Part shown: one piece after another, positions 26,410-34,106 of the stretch
Position numbering within the stretch: the first letter of the stretch is position 1
Layout of the letters: every line of letters begins with the position of its first letter
NCBI GenBank assembly: GCA_034408935.1
Contig: DAOUMV010000017.1
Span: 12,262-76,261 of the forward strand
Source: DAOUMF01 sp034408935
GTDB lineage: Bacteria; Chloroflexota; Dehalococcoidia; SM23-28-2; RBG-16-64-32
DNA length: 64,000 bases
Reading direction: 5' to 3'
Made by a program: the position numbers and the translations under genes
The notes under the pieces: model-generated
Seen by the model: the letters and a program-made list of their open reading frames with translations, nothing else
Databases searched by the model: none
What the model was told of the DNA's origin: nothing

Positions 26410-27856
26410 CGGAGCCCTCCGGTGGGCTAAAAAGCTCGTTCAGGTAGGTGACCAGGATCCGCTCGCGGAGGGGAACCGGGAGGGCATTCAGTACCTCATT
26501 GATCTCGGCCATGCGCTCTGGCAGGGCCGTGCCCTCGATGCCGGCCATGCCCAGCATCCCCTGAAGCACGCTGTCGTCCATATCCCGAGGATCCATGCCA
26601 CCGAAGGTCTCTTTGACGCTCGCCGCCAGATGGCCGGAGGGCAACGTCTTCGCCTTCTCGGTGCACTCGCGCAGATCGGCGAGCATCTCATCGGTCCAGT
26701 GGACGCTCTCTGGGTTGATCGAGAGATGGATGTTCTCTGGCGAGCTTCCGTAGGCGAGCTGGGGCTGGACGTACCACCCGCGCTCCTTCATCTCGTCGAC
26801 GATGTGGAACACGCTCACCGTGTCCGAGGTGAAGGCCACGAGGTTCATGTCCGGACGGCCGAGCACCCGCAGGTCGGGCATGTCATCGACGGCGGCGACG
26901 ATCTTGCGTGTCGCATCGTAGACCCGGCGAGTCATCTCCAGGTAGCCGTCATCGCCGATGAAGTTGAGCGCGGCCCAGGCCGCCGCGATTGGTCCGGCGG
27001 ACTTGGTGCTCTGAATCGTGGGGTTGATAACCGTGTAGCCTGTCCAGTTGGAGCAGGCGTACATCTGGTGTTTCCGCAGCTCCTTGCTCCGGTAGAGGAT
27101 GGTGGACGCACCCTTGGCAGCGAAGGCGTACTTGTGCAGGTCCATGGAGATGGAGGTCACGCCCGGCACGCGGAAGTCGTAGTCGGGCACCGGCGCGCCA
27201 AGGCGGCGGAAGTACGGGAGCAGGAAGGCGCCCATGCACCCATCGACGTGGAACAGCAGATCGCGCTCCAGCGCCAGCTCGCCCATCTCGCGGATCGGGT
27301 CTACGACGCCGTGGGCGTAGGAGATGGCCGATCCGACCATGAGGATCGTGTTGGGCGTGATGGCGCCCCGCATGGCGTCCACGTCGGCCCGGAAGGTCTC
27401 GGGATCGACGGGCACGATGACGGGCCGCAAGCCGAGGTAGTAGGCCCCCTTCTGGAACGCCGCGTGACCTGTCTCGGCGAGTAAGATCTCGGGCTCGGTG
27501 ATCTCCGGCCGGTGCTCGCGAGCCCAGTCTCGTGCGGCCTTCACAGCGAGCATGATGCTCTCGGTGCCGCCGCTCGTGAAGTTGCCGACGACGTTCTCGT
27601 CGCCGTGGAGATGGGCCGCTGCCATGGCGACGACCTCGTTCTCGAGCCGCATGGCGCTGGGGAAGACGGTTGGGTCCAGGGCGTTCTCCGTCAGGTAGCT
27701 GACGAAGGCGTCCTTTATGACCCCCTCTGCCTCGCGGCCGGGATCGTAGATGTAGGCCCAAGTCCGCCCGTCGCGCCAGGGCATGTCGCCGTCCCGGAAG
27801 GACTCCAGGCGTTTGAAGACCTCGTCTCGACTCAGGCCCTTCTCTGGGAGCTGCAT
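26399..27856 (-). CDS. PLP-dependent lyase/decarboxylase, sphingosine-1-phosphate lyase-like
   Basis: A 485-residue fold-type I PLP enzyme, paralogue of the gene at 14033. It has TSGGTESIMLAV (94-105), HVDGCMGAF (203-211) and Lys242 in SMDLHKYAFAAKG. GGGAGGAG precedes the ATG. It is the first gene of the minus-strand operon running to 20665, coupled to the class III aminotransferase. It has a C-terminal extension of about 70 residues (SVKETFGGMDPRDMDDSV onward) with a small helical look. It may cleave a phosphoethanolamine-type C-C bond or decarboxylate an amino acid to the amine used by the following genes. Confidence 0.86.
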   Translation of the reverse strand: MQLPEKGLSRDEVFKRLESFRDGDMPWRDGRTWAYIYDPGREAEGVIKDAFVSYLTENALDPTVFPSAMRLENEVVAMAAAHLHGDENVVGNFTSGGTESIMLAVKAARDWAREHRPEITEPEILLAETGHAAFQKGAYYLGLRPVIVPVDPETFRADVDAMRGAITPNTILMVGSAISYAHGVVDPIREMGELALERDLLFHVDGCMGAFLLPYFRRLGAPVPDYDFRVPGVTSISMDLHKYAFAAKGASTILYRSKELRKHQMYACSNWTGYTVINPTIQSTKSAGPIAAAWAALNFIGDDGYLEMTRRVYDATRKIVAAVDDMPDLRVLGRPDMNLVAFTSDTVSVFHIVDEMKERGWYVQPQLAYGSSPENIHLSINPESVHWTDEMLADLRECTEKAKTLPSGHLAASVKETFGGMDPRDMDDSVLQGMLGMAGIEGTALPERMAEINEVLNALPVPLRERILVTYLNELFSPPEGSDAA

Positions 27857-28297
27857 GTTGGCTCTCCTCCCTCTATCGCCGTCGGCGGCGTCTGGTCACC
27901 GCGATGCCGTCCTTCCTGACTTCGACTGTGGTTTCCCTGTCGTTCTGGACCGGTCGCAGGGCCGCCGGGGCCGGAAGGATGTGGAAGCAGTCCCTGGCCA
28001 GCTCCAGCCTGGGGCGGTCATCTTGAAGGACACACGGACAGCACGGCGGCTGTGGCCGTCATCATCCTATTCCATACCGCCTCTCGCCATCAACGGGACG
28101 CTCCGTCGCCACTACGAGGTCATGGCGTGCGGTTACCCCGAGGGCATAATGCGGGCCGATCACCGACTTTGTGGAGAGGCTGATCGGCATCTCGTCTGCG
28201 ACCGTCGGCCAGGCGCAATCCGTACGCCTCGGCCTAGGTGTGCCTAGGCCGTAGCGAAGTGCTCGATATCGGTGAGCCGTCCTGCCCGATCCTCGCG
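27857..28297. other. Intergenic between the amine operon and the thiolase fragment
   Basis: The operon's upstream region. Several open frames exist but none resembles a protein I know; I see no clear promoter or hairpin. Confidence 0.35.
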
Positions 28298-28501
28298 CTA
28301 CACCGCCTGCACGGCAACGTCGGCGGGAAGCCGCTCGGCGACCTCGTCCAAGTCCGAGAGGTCCACACCGCCGATGAAGTGAACTAGCCCCACCTCCTCC
28401 AGCACCTGGCGGCATACTTGGTACATCAGCTCGTGGGTGGTCTCCGAAAGCTTTTCCGCGTGGTGGGTCTGGGCAACACCGACGATGGCTACTCTGACCA
28501 T
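28298..28501 (-). pseudogene. N-terminal thiolase fragment
   Basis: The first 40 residues (VRVAIVGVAQTHHAEKLSE then ELMYQVCRQVLEEVGL) match the start of thiolase/acetyl-CoA acetyltransferase-like (SCP-x type) proteins of about 390 residues. After EEVGL the sequence stops resembling thiolase and ends 27 residues later. All catalytic residues are missing. It is a remnant left by a deletion whose 3' breakpoint lies near 28380. Confidence 0.6.
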
Positions 28502-28651
28502 GACTTCTGCGAATTATTGTCGCCGGGCGCTCGTCCGCCAATAGACGGGGCAGTCCTGCGTCGCGGTGCCCTGTATAGTTACAGTCACATGCCAGGCGAG
28601 CTGGCGCTGTGGGCGGGCGCGCGCGCTGGTGCTAATAGATAGGAGCGTGAG

Positions 28652-29434
28652 ATGAGAGACCTGGAGGGCAAGGTAGCACTGGTCACAGGCGGGGGCGCCG
28701 GAATCGGGCGAGCCACGGCCATCGCACTGGCGGAGGCCGGGGCGGCAGTCGTCATCGCGGACATCGATGACGCAGGCGCGCAGGAGACGATGCGAATCAT
28801 CGAGGAGGCGGGGGGACGGACGGCGTCGGTGTGCACTGATGTCACGCGATCGGAGGACCTGGAGCGGATGGTGGCTTTCACAGAGGAGACGTTTGGGAGG
28901 CTGGACATCTTCCACAACAACGCTGGCATCAACACCGGCTGGCCGCGGTTCCCAGAAGTGGCCCGCGAGAGATGGGAGAAGACGGTAGCGGTCAACCTGA
29001 CGGCGGTCATCGGTGCGATCCAGGCGGCGGTGCCGGCCATGCGCCGTAGCGGCGGAGGCGCGATCGTCAACAGCGCTTCCCTTGCCGGGCTCGTTGCCTA
29101 TGACATGGAGCCCATCTATGCTGCGACCAAGCATGGCGTGGTGGGTCTGACTCGGGCGCTCGCCTTCCTGAAGGATGAGGCGGGCATACGGGTGAACTGC
29201 GTCTGCCCCAGCTTCGTCGACACGCAGCTACCGAGGGATCGGCTGAAGTCGGCGCCGCCGGAGGAGCGTGAGCGCTGGGAGGCCGTCCTGTCCCGAATGC
29301 CGATGCTAGCTCCCGCGGACGTCGCGGAGGCAGTACTGGAGTTCGTGCGGGACGAGTCGCTGGCGGGGCAGGCGATGGCGGTGATGTACGGGCAGCCACG
29401 CCGCCTGGTGCCTGCAGCGATAGGCGTGGCGTAG
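28652..29434 (+). CDS. SDR family oxidoreductase
   Basis: A 260-residue classical short-chain dehydrogenase: cofactor motif GGGAGIGRATAIALAEAG (residues 12-29), ADIDDA indicating NAD preference (acidic residue after beta-2), NNAGIN (90-95), catalytic Ser near VNSASLAG and YAATK (Tyr-x3-Lys). GGAGCGTGAG precedes the ATG. No close operon partner; the thiolase fragment lies on the opposite strand. It may act on hydroxyacyl or alcohol substrates, but the substrate is not readable. Confidence 0.9.
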   Translation: MRDLEGKVALVTGGGAGIGRATAIALAEAGAAVVIADIDDAGAQETMRIIEEAGGRTASVCTDVTRSEDLERMVAFTEETFGRLDIFHNNAGINTGWPRFPEVARERWEKTVAVNLTAVIGAIQAAVPAMRRSGGGAIVNSASLAGLVAYDMEPIYAATKHGVVGLTRALAFLKDEAGIRVNCVCPSFVDTQLPRDRLKSAPPEERERWEAVLSRMPMLAPADVAEAVLEFVRDESLAGQAMAVMYGQPRRLVPAAIGVA

Positions 29435-30237
29435 CGGGAGGAGAATGGAGTGAAGCAGCTGCGGAGGAAGGCCGGTTGCAGCTACCCAAGCTGCACTGCT
29501 GTGACCAATTCCGCGGCGGCAGCGGGTGCTGTGGTCGCCCTCGCGGCGGGCGCCTTGGTGCGGCGGTACCAGCACACTATGGGAACATGGTGTCGCCTTG
29601 AAGTTGACGCCAGCCCTGGCTCTGCTTCGCAGCGAGAGCCACAGAGGTCGTCAGCGTTCCGGCTTGACTCCACCGTCCCACGGAGATAGTGTGACGATGT
29701 CTGGGAGCCGGCGGCGGGAGACCCCCTGGCCCCCTGAGAGTTCGCAGATACCTCAGGTCGCGGCTGGCCCCCCTTACGGCGATCCTGCCGGCGGCTCCCG
29801 ACGCCGCGTGCCTGGCAATGACCGGAGCGGCTCGCTCTGCCGATGTTGTGACTGGTCAGAGAGGGCTCTCATGAGAGGCTGGGCCGCCAGGCCCGCGTGT
29901 CGCACATCTCTTGAAGTACTACACCGTGGGTTCGATCCCCATCGTCAGCTCCAGATGTTCTCCGCCCGCGATCCGGCAACCCCGGTTGGGCGTGTGGGGA
30001 TACGGAAGGGGGTGGATCCCGGCGCCACCCGTGGAGCTGGTCTCGCCCCTGGTCGACGCTTGACCGCCGTGCTAGCATTGTAAAGATGATTGATGCCGTC
30101 TATGACACGGCGGAGGGCGCTCGCCGACCGCCCATGTCCTAGACGAGGTTGAAGTTCTGCGCGTCGGCTCCCCGCAGGGAATCGCCCCGGGTTCGATGAC
30201 CAGACCTTGACCGAGGGATTAGAGAGGAGGTCATCGA
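29435..30237. other. Gene-free accessory stretch
   Basis: About 800 bases with open frames of biased composition but no recognisable protein. It contains a tRNA 3'-end-like sequence at 29926-29953 and the ribosome site of the zinc-ribbon gene near its end. Confidence 0.45.
29926..29953 (+). other. Orphan tRNA 3'-end-like sequence with encoded CCA
   Basis: GTGGG/CCCAT pairs around a canonical T-loop TTCGATC (29931-29937), followed by a seven-base strand CGTCAGC, a discriminator T and CCA. This is exactly the layout of a tRNA T-arm plus acceptor 3' half. No matching 5' acceptor, D-arm or anticodon arm is found upstream (GCTGGGC at 29878 pairs only in part). It looks like a relic of a tRNA gene, the part usually kept at an integration site. 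Confidence 0.45.
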
Positions 30238-30531
30238 GTGGCCTACGAAGATCGTACCCTCACCTGTGTCGAGTGCGGCTCCGAGTTCGCCTTCAGCGCG
30301 GACGACCAGGAGTACCACGCCAGTCGCGGCTACCAAGACCCCAAGCGCTGCCCTTCCTGCCGCGAGGCTCGGCGCGGCAGCTATGGAGGAGGCGGCTACG
30401 GCGGCTCCCGCCAGATGTACGATGCGGTTTGCGCCAGCTGCGGCTCAGCGTGCCAGGTCCCCTTCCAGCCCCGTCAGGACCGGCCCGTCTACTGCAACGA
30501 CTGCTTCTCCAAGCAGAGGTCTTCCCGCTAG
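30238..30531 (+). CDS. Zinc-ribbon protein with paired CxxC motifs
   Basis: A 97-residue protein with CVEC...CPSC in the first half and CASC...CNDC in the second, giving two four-cysteine zinc sites, joined by a glycine-rich SYGGGGYGGS linker. This matches the CxxC_CXXC_SSSS-type small zinc-binding family. GTG 30238 has AGGAGG 13 bases upstream. The next gene, 100 bases downstream, encodes an RRM protein, so the pair may act on RNA. The exact role is not known. Confidence 0.82.
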   Translation: MAYEDRTLTCVECGSEFAFSADDQEYHASRGYQDPKRCPSCREARRGSYGGGGYGGSRQMYDAVCASCGSACQVPFQPRQDRPVYCNDCFSKQRSSR

Positions 30532-30633
30532 CGTTGGTAGCACGATCCGCGCGCCGACCTGTTCCCGCTCCGGGGGGCCGGTCATGCTCACCGTGATACG
30601 ACCCAGGGTAATGGTCTAGTAGGGGGGTGCCGA

Positions 30634-30918
30634 TTGAGCACGCTTTATGTAGGTAATCTGGCATACGAAACGACGGAGGCGGACCTCAGGGCCGCCTTCT
30701 CGAACTTTGGCGATGTCGCCTCGGTCAAGATCGTGACTGACCGTCGCGGACGCACCAAGGGCTTTGCATACGTAGAGATGTCGGACGAGGCGTCGGCCAG
30801 GGCTGCCATGGAGTCCCTGCGAGGGACGCAGGTCAACGGGCGTACGCTGGATATCGTGCTGGAAGAGCGGACGAGAAGACGCAGGGGTGGCAGCCGCCGT
30901 GCGGGTCGGCGAAGATAG
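30634..30918 (+). CDS. RNA-binding protein with one RRM domain
   Basis: A 94-residue protein: RNP2 LYVGNL (residues 3-8), RNP1 KGFAYVEM (43-50) and a basic RRRRGGSRR-like tail. This is the bacterial glycine/arginine-tailed RRM family found in cyanobacteria, Chloroflexota and others and often linked with cold response. TTG at 30634 is the start, with a GGGGGG-rich site upstream. No hairpin with a T-tract follows directly. Likely cotranscribed with the zinc-ribbon gene. Confidence 0.9.
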   Translation: MSTLYVGNLAYETTEADLRAAFSNFGDVASVKIVTDRRGRTKGFAYVEMSDEASARAAMESLRGTQVNGRTLDIVLEERTRRRRGGSRRAGRRR

Positions 30919-31401
30919 CTCTCGGGGGAGAATTCCCTCCGGTTAGACATGTCAGGCAGATGGCTTGGCTGCCCGGCGGCCAGCCAAGCTATGCTTGGGG
31001 TTGATGATGTGGAGGACCGCGCTCTTCATGCCCCAGCACCAACTGTGCGGAGGTGGGCTCAACCAGCCGATCGTGGCCATGGCTGCCCACTAGGGCGGTT
31101 CCATAGCGGGAAGAGAAGCGCTGGTGGCGACCCCAAGGTCGCCACCAGCCACGTTGTGGCGGCCTTCCGTCGACGCCTGGTGCGCGATGAGACATTGGCT
31201 GCGGTAGGGGCTGGAACACTTTCAGTCACGACGTCCTCCCAAGAGCGGATTGACCAGGAGCAGCCCGTGACGGCCACTGATGGGAGTTCCGGGTGACTGC
31301 CTGTCGATGCCGAAGGAGCAGGCGATGGGAACGTAGTGTCGCTCAGGTACCGAACCCGCTTGCTCTTCCCACACGATGGCAGTTTGTGCTGGAATAATCA
31401 T
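30919..31401. other. Intergenic with strong hairpin
   Basis: No recognisable gene. A strong stem-loop is present at 31119-31148; the rest shows nothing I can name. Confidence 0.45.
31119..31148. repeat. Perfect 13-base-arm hairpin
   Basis: Arms GCTGGTGGCGACC and its exact complement enclose the loop CCAA. It lies 200 bases after the RRM gene. No T-tract follows, so a rho-independent terminator is not certain; it could also be a lone REP or a structured RNA. Confidence 0.5.
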
Positions 31402-32031
31402 GTGAGTGATAGGAAAGGAAGACGTCATGGGCGGGTGCGTGAGCTACTGATAAAAGTGCTCAACGGACGCACCCAGCTCGAAAAGGGAGAGGCAGCCGGG
31501 ATCGCAAGAAGGTTGGGCTGCAGTCGGGAGGCGGTGCGACAGGCCATGAGCCGCCTCGGGGTATCCATCAAGCCCCCTGCAGAGCCGCAATCATGCACTG
31601 GCTGTGGGAAGGTAATGAAGTACAGGAAGACCCGCCTCTGCCAGTCGTGTCGACTCAAGGACGCTTATGTGAGGCTGACATGCACGAATTGCGGTAGGGT
31701 CTTCGAGCGTCGTCGTGGCCTTCACGCGGCCTATCTTAGACGAACCGTGACTCGGAAAAGGCGCGGCCCCGTCTGCAGCAGCCAGTGCAGCGCCAAGATC
31801 GCAAGATCTTGCTCGTGGTGTGGCCGGCCGGCTGGGTCCAGATGGCGGGCGCACGCCGGACTACAGGCGTTCTGTTGTCTCCCAGCCACATGTCGTTTCC
31901 AAGCTCAGAGAGCAATGCTCCCGGTGTGGTGGCGTTACCTGACGGCTGACCTGCTCCCCATGAAGGATCATCTGGACGCTATAGCCCAACTGCGGGCGAA
32001 GCTTGCATCGAAGGCTCCCGTGCCCGGATAG
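31402..32031 (+). CDS. Helix-turn-helix and zinc-finger protein
   Basis: About 209 residues. An N-terminal helix-turn-helix (EAAGIARRLGCSREAVRQAMSR, about residues 30-51) is followed by three cysteine pairs suggesting zinc sites: CTGCGK...CQSC, CTNCGRVF...CSSQC and CSWCGRP...CC. The HTH and zinc-ribbon layout resembles phage or mobile-element regulatory and HNH-neighbour proteins. The start is uncertain: GTG 31402 or GTG 31435. No neighbour suggests a partner. Function unknown. Confidence 0.55.
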   Translation: MSDRKGRRHGRVRELLIKVLNGRTQLEKGEAAGIARRLGCSREAVRQAMSRLGVSIKPPAEPQSCTGCGKVMKYRKTRLCQSCRLKDAYVRLTCTNCGRVFERRRGLHAAYLRRTVTRKRRGPVCSSQCSAKIARSCSWCGRPAGSRWRAHAGLQAFCCLPATCRFQAQRAMLPVWWRYLTADLLPMKDHLDAIAQLRAKLASKAPVPG

Positions 32032-32361
32032 CAGACATACAGAGACGACGCCGCGCGGGACGCGCCAATCTGCAAAGCTGCCGGCCTAACACCATCCGCA
32101 AGTAGCGTCATCCCATCCTTGGCTCCTGCGGGCGAGGTTCCCGGTAGCGGTTCGTGATCGCCCGCACGTTTTGCGGCAGCTATCGGCCGCCACAGTGTGG
32201 TGGTGGGGGGTGCTTCTTCCCTTGCCAGCCCCTGTGGCTGCGACTAGAATAGCCCCACAATCGCCATCTGCCGGTGGTGGCTTTGTGGCTTGACCAACGG
32301 TGGGATCTGACCCTGCGGGGTCGCCAACATCTGCGTAGCTGAGTCCAGAGGAGGGCGCGTT
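32032..32361. other. Intergenic before the CoA ligase
   Basis: No gene or clear structure seen; the CoA-ligase ribosome site (GAGGAGGGCG) lies at its end. Confidence 0.4.
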
Positions 32362-33915
32362 ATGGTTGTCTCCGGGTACTGGCCTAGCCAGGCCCCTTAC
32401 GAAGAGTTTCCTCTCCCGGAGCTCCTGCGCCGCTCGGCGGAGCGCTTCGGCGACAAGCCGGCCCTGATCGCCGCCGATGGCACCACCCGCACCTACTGCG
32501 AGGTCTGGAGCTACGCATGCAAGGTGGCGCATCTACTGCAGGACGAGGGCATCGGAAAGGGTGACAAGGTGGGCATCTTCTCGCCCAACCATATCGATTA
32601 CGCCTCCGTCTTCCACGGCATCCTCCTGGCCGGCGCCACGGTCACCACCCTGAACCCCCTCTACCGGGAGCGTGAGATCGAGCACCAGTTGGACGATGCT
32701 GAGGCCGTCGCCGTCTTCGTCCTCAGCCCGATGGCTCCCCCGGTGGAGGCGGCCCGTCGGAATCTGCCTCGTGTGCGCCACACCTGGCCCATCGATGGCC
32801 TGCCGGACCTGCTGGGGGGCGTCCCGGAGGAGTACCGGCCGGTGGCCATCAACGCCCGCGAGGATGTCGCCGTGCTGCCCTACTCCAGCGGCACGACGGG
32901 CCTTCCCAAGGGCGTGATGCTCACTCACTACAATCTCACCTCCAACGTCAAGCAGCTCCTGGCGACCGAGCATCTAACGTCGGACGCTGTCGGACTGTGC
33001 GTGCTGCCCTTCTTTCACATCTACGGGATGACGGTGCTCATGAACGCGGGCCTCGCCCTGGGCACCACCGGCGTCGTCATGATGCGGTTCGATCTGGAGC
33101 AGATGATGGACTTGGTGGGCAAGCACGGCATCACTCACCTCTTCCTGGTGCCGCCGGCGTTGCTGGCTATGGCCAACGTGCCCAATCCTTCTCGCTTCGA
33201 CACTTCTTCCCTGGAGCTCATCAACTCTGGGGCGGCGCCTCTGCCTCTGGAGGTGGGGGAGCGGGTGAAGTCCATCTACGGCTGCCTGGTGTCGCAGGGC
33301 TACGGGCTCACTGAGACCAGCCCCACCACCAACACCAACCCCCTGGAGCGGATAAAGCTGGAGTCCTGCGGCCCGCCCATCGCCGATACGCTTGAGAAGA
33401 TTGTCAGCCTGGACACCGGTGAGGAGTTGCCCCTTGGTGAAGTCGGCGAACTGGTGGTGCAGGCCCCGCAGGTGATGAAGGGCTACTGGAAGCGTCCCGA
33501 GGAGACGAGCGAGTGCCTCAGCGAGGATGGGTGGCTGCTCACCGGCGACATCGGCTGGTTGGACGAGGATGGCTACCTGTACATCCTCGACCGCAAGAAG
33601 GAGATGATCAAGTACAAGGGCTACCAGGTGGCTCCGGCCGAGCTGGAGGCTCTCCTCCATGAGCACCCGGCTGTCCTCGACGCCGCCGTCATCCCTAAGC
33701 TCCACCCGGAGGGCGGCGAGATCCCGAAAGCCTTGGTCGTGCTTAGGGAAGGGGTCCAGGCCACCCCTGAAGAGCTGATGGCCTTTGTGGCTGAGAAGGT
33801 AGCGCCGTACAAGAAGATCCGCGAGGTGGAGTACTTGTCAGTGGTCCCCAAGACGGCCTCCGGCAAGATCCTCCGCCGCGACCTCATCGAGCGGGAGCGT
33901 AGCAAGAAGGACTGA
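32362..33915 (+). CDS. AMP-forming acyl/aryl-CoA ligase (4-coumarate-CoA ligase-like)
   Basis: A 517-residue adenylate-forming enzyme: P-loop motif YSSGTTGLPKGVMLTH (about 173-188), the A5 motif QGYGLTET, A7 LTGDIGWLDEDGYLYI, A8 DRKKEMIKYKGYQVAP and the C-terminal catalytic Lys in PKTASGKILRR. It activates a carboxylic acid to its CoA thioester using ATP. Length and motifs match 4CL-like and medium-chain enzymes. It is convergent with an MMPL exporter. The acid is not predictable from motifs alone. Confidence 0.93.
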   Translation: MVVSGYWPSQAPYEEFPLPELLRRSAERFGDKPALIAADGTTRTYCEVWSYACKVAHLLQDEGIGKGDKVGIFSPNHIDYASVFHGILLAGATVTTLNPLYREREIEHQLDDAEAVAVFVLSPMAPPVEAARRNLPRVRHTWPIDGLPDLLGGVPEEYRPVAINAREDVAVLPYSSGTTGLPKGVMLTHYNLTSNVKQLLATEHLTSDAVGLCVLPFFHIYGMTVLMNAGLALGTTGVVMMRFDLEQMMDLVGKHGITHLFLVPPALLAMANVPNPSRFDTSSLELINSGAAPLPLEVGERVKSIYGCLVSQGYGLTETSPTTNTNPLERIKLESCGPPIADTLEKIVSLDTGEELPLGEVGELVVQAPQVMKGYWKRPEETSECLSEDGWLLTGDIGWLDEDGYLYILDRKKEMIKYKGYQVAPAELEALLHEHPAVLDAAVIPKLHPEGGEIPKALVVLREGVQATPEELMAFVAEKVAPYKKIREVEYLSVVPKTASGKILRRDLIERERSKKD

Positions 33916-34106
33916 CTGAGCCCCTCCTCCGTTGGCGGGGCACCCGATAGCTGAGGGGAAAAACCTGTTCGAGACGGCTCCGTGTTCAGGACCAGCGCGC
34001 AAGATGACTCTGCGATGGCTGGCGCGATCTGGCCGGGGCGGTCTTACCAGATCCTCTCTTCTGGAAGCCTGCTGGCGATCATCGGGTGCTGCACGCTTGG
34101 CGGCTC

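Noticed and set aside
28062..28541. 159-codon minus-strand frame
   Set aside because: Out-of-frame shadow of the thiolase fragment with arginine-rich composition.
29878..29953. A complete tRNA gene ending at the CCA
   Set aside because: The 5' seven bases pair only in part with the acceptor strand, the base after them is not T, and no D-arm or anticodon arm can be drawn.
29526..30083. 185-codon open frame in the gene-free stretch
   Set aside because: Low-complexity composition, no ribosome site, and it runs through the tRNA-like 3' end.
33916..34106. Rho-independent terminator between the CoA ligase and the MMPL gene
   Set aside because: Only a five-base GCCCC/GGGGC stem with a long loop and a weak A-rich follow-up; not strong enough to list.
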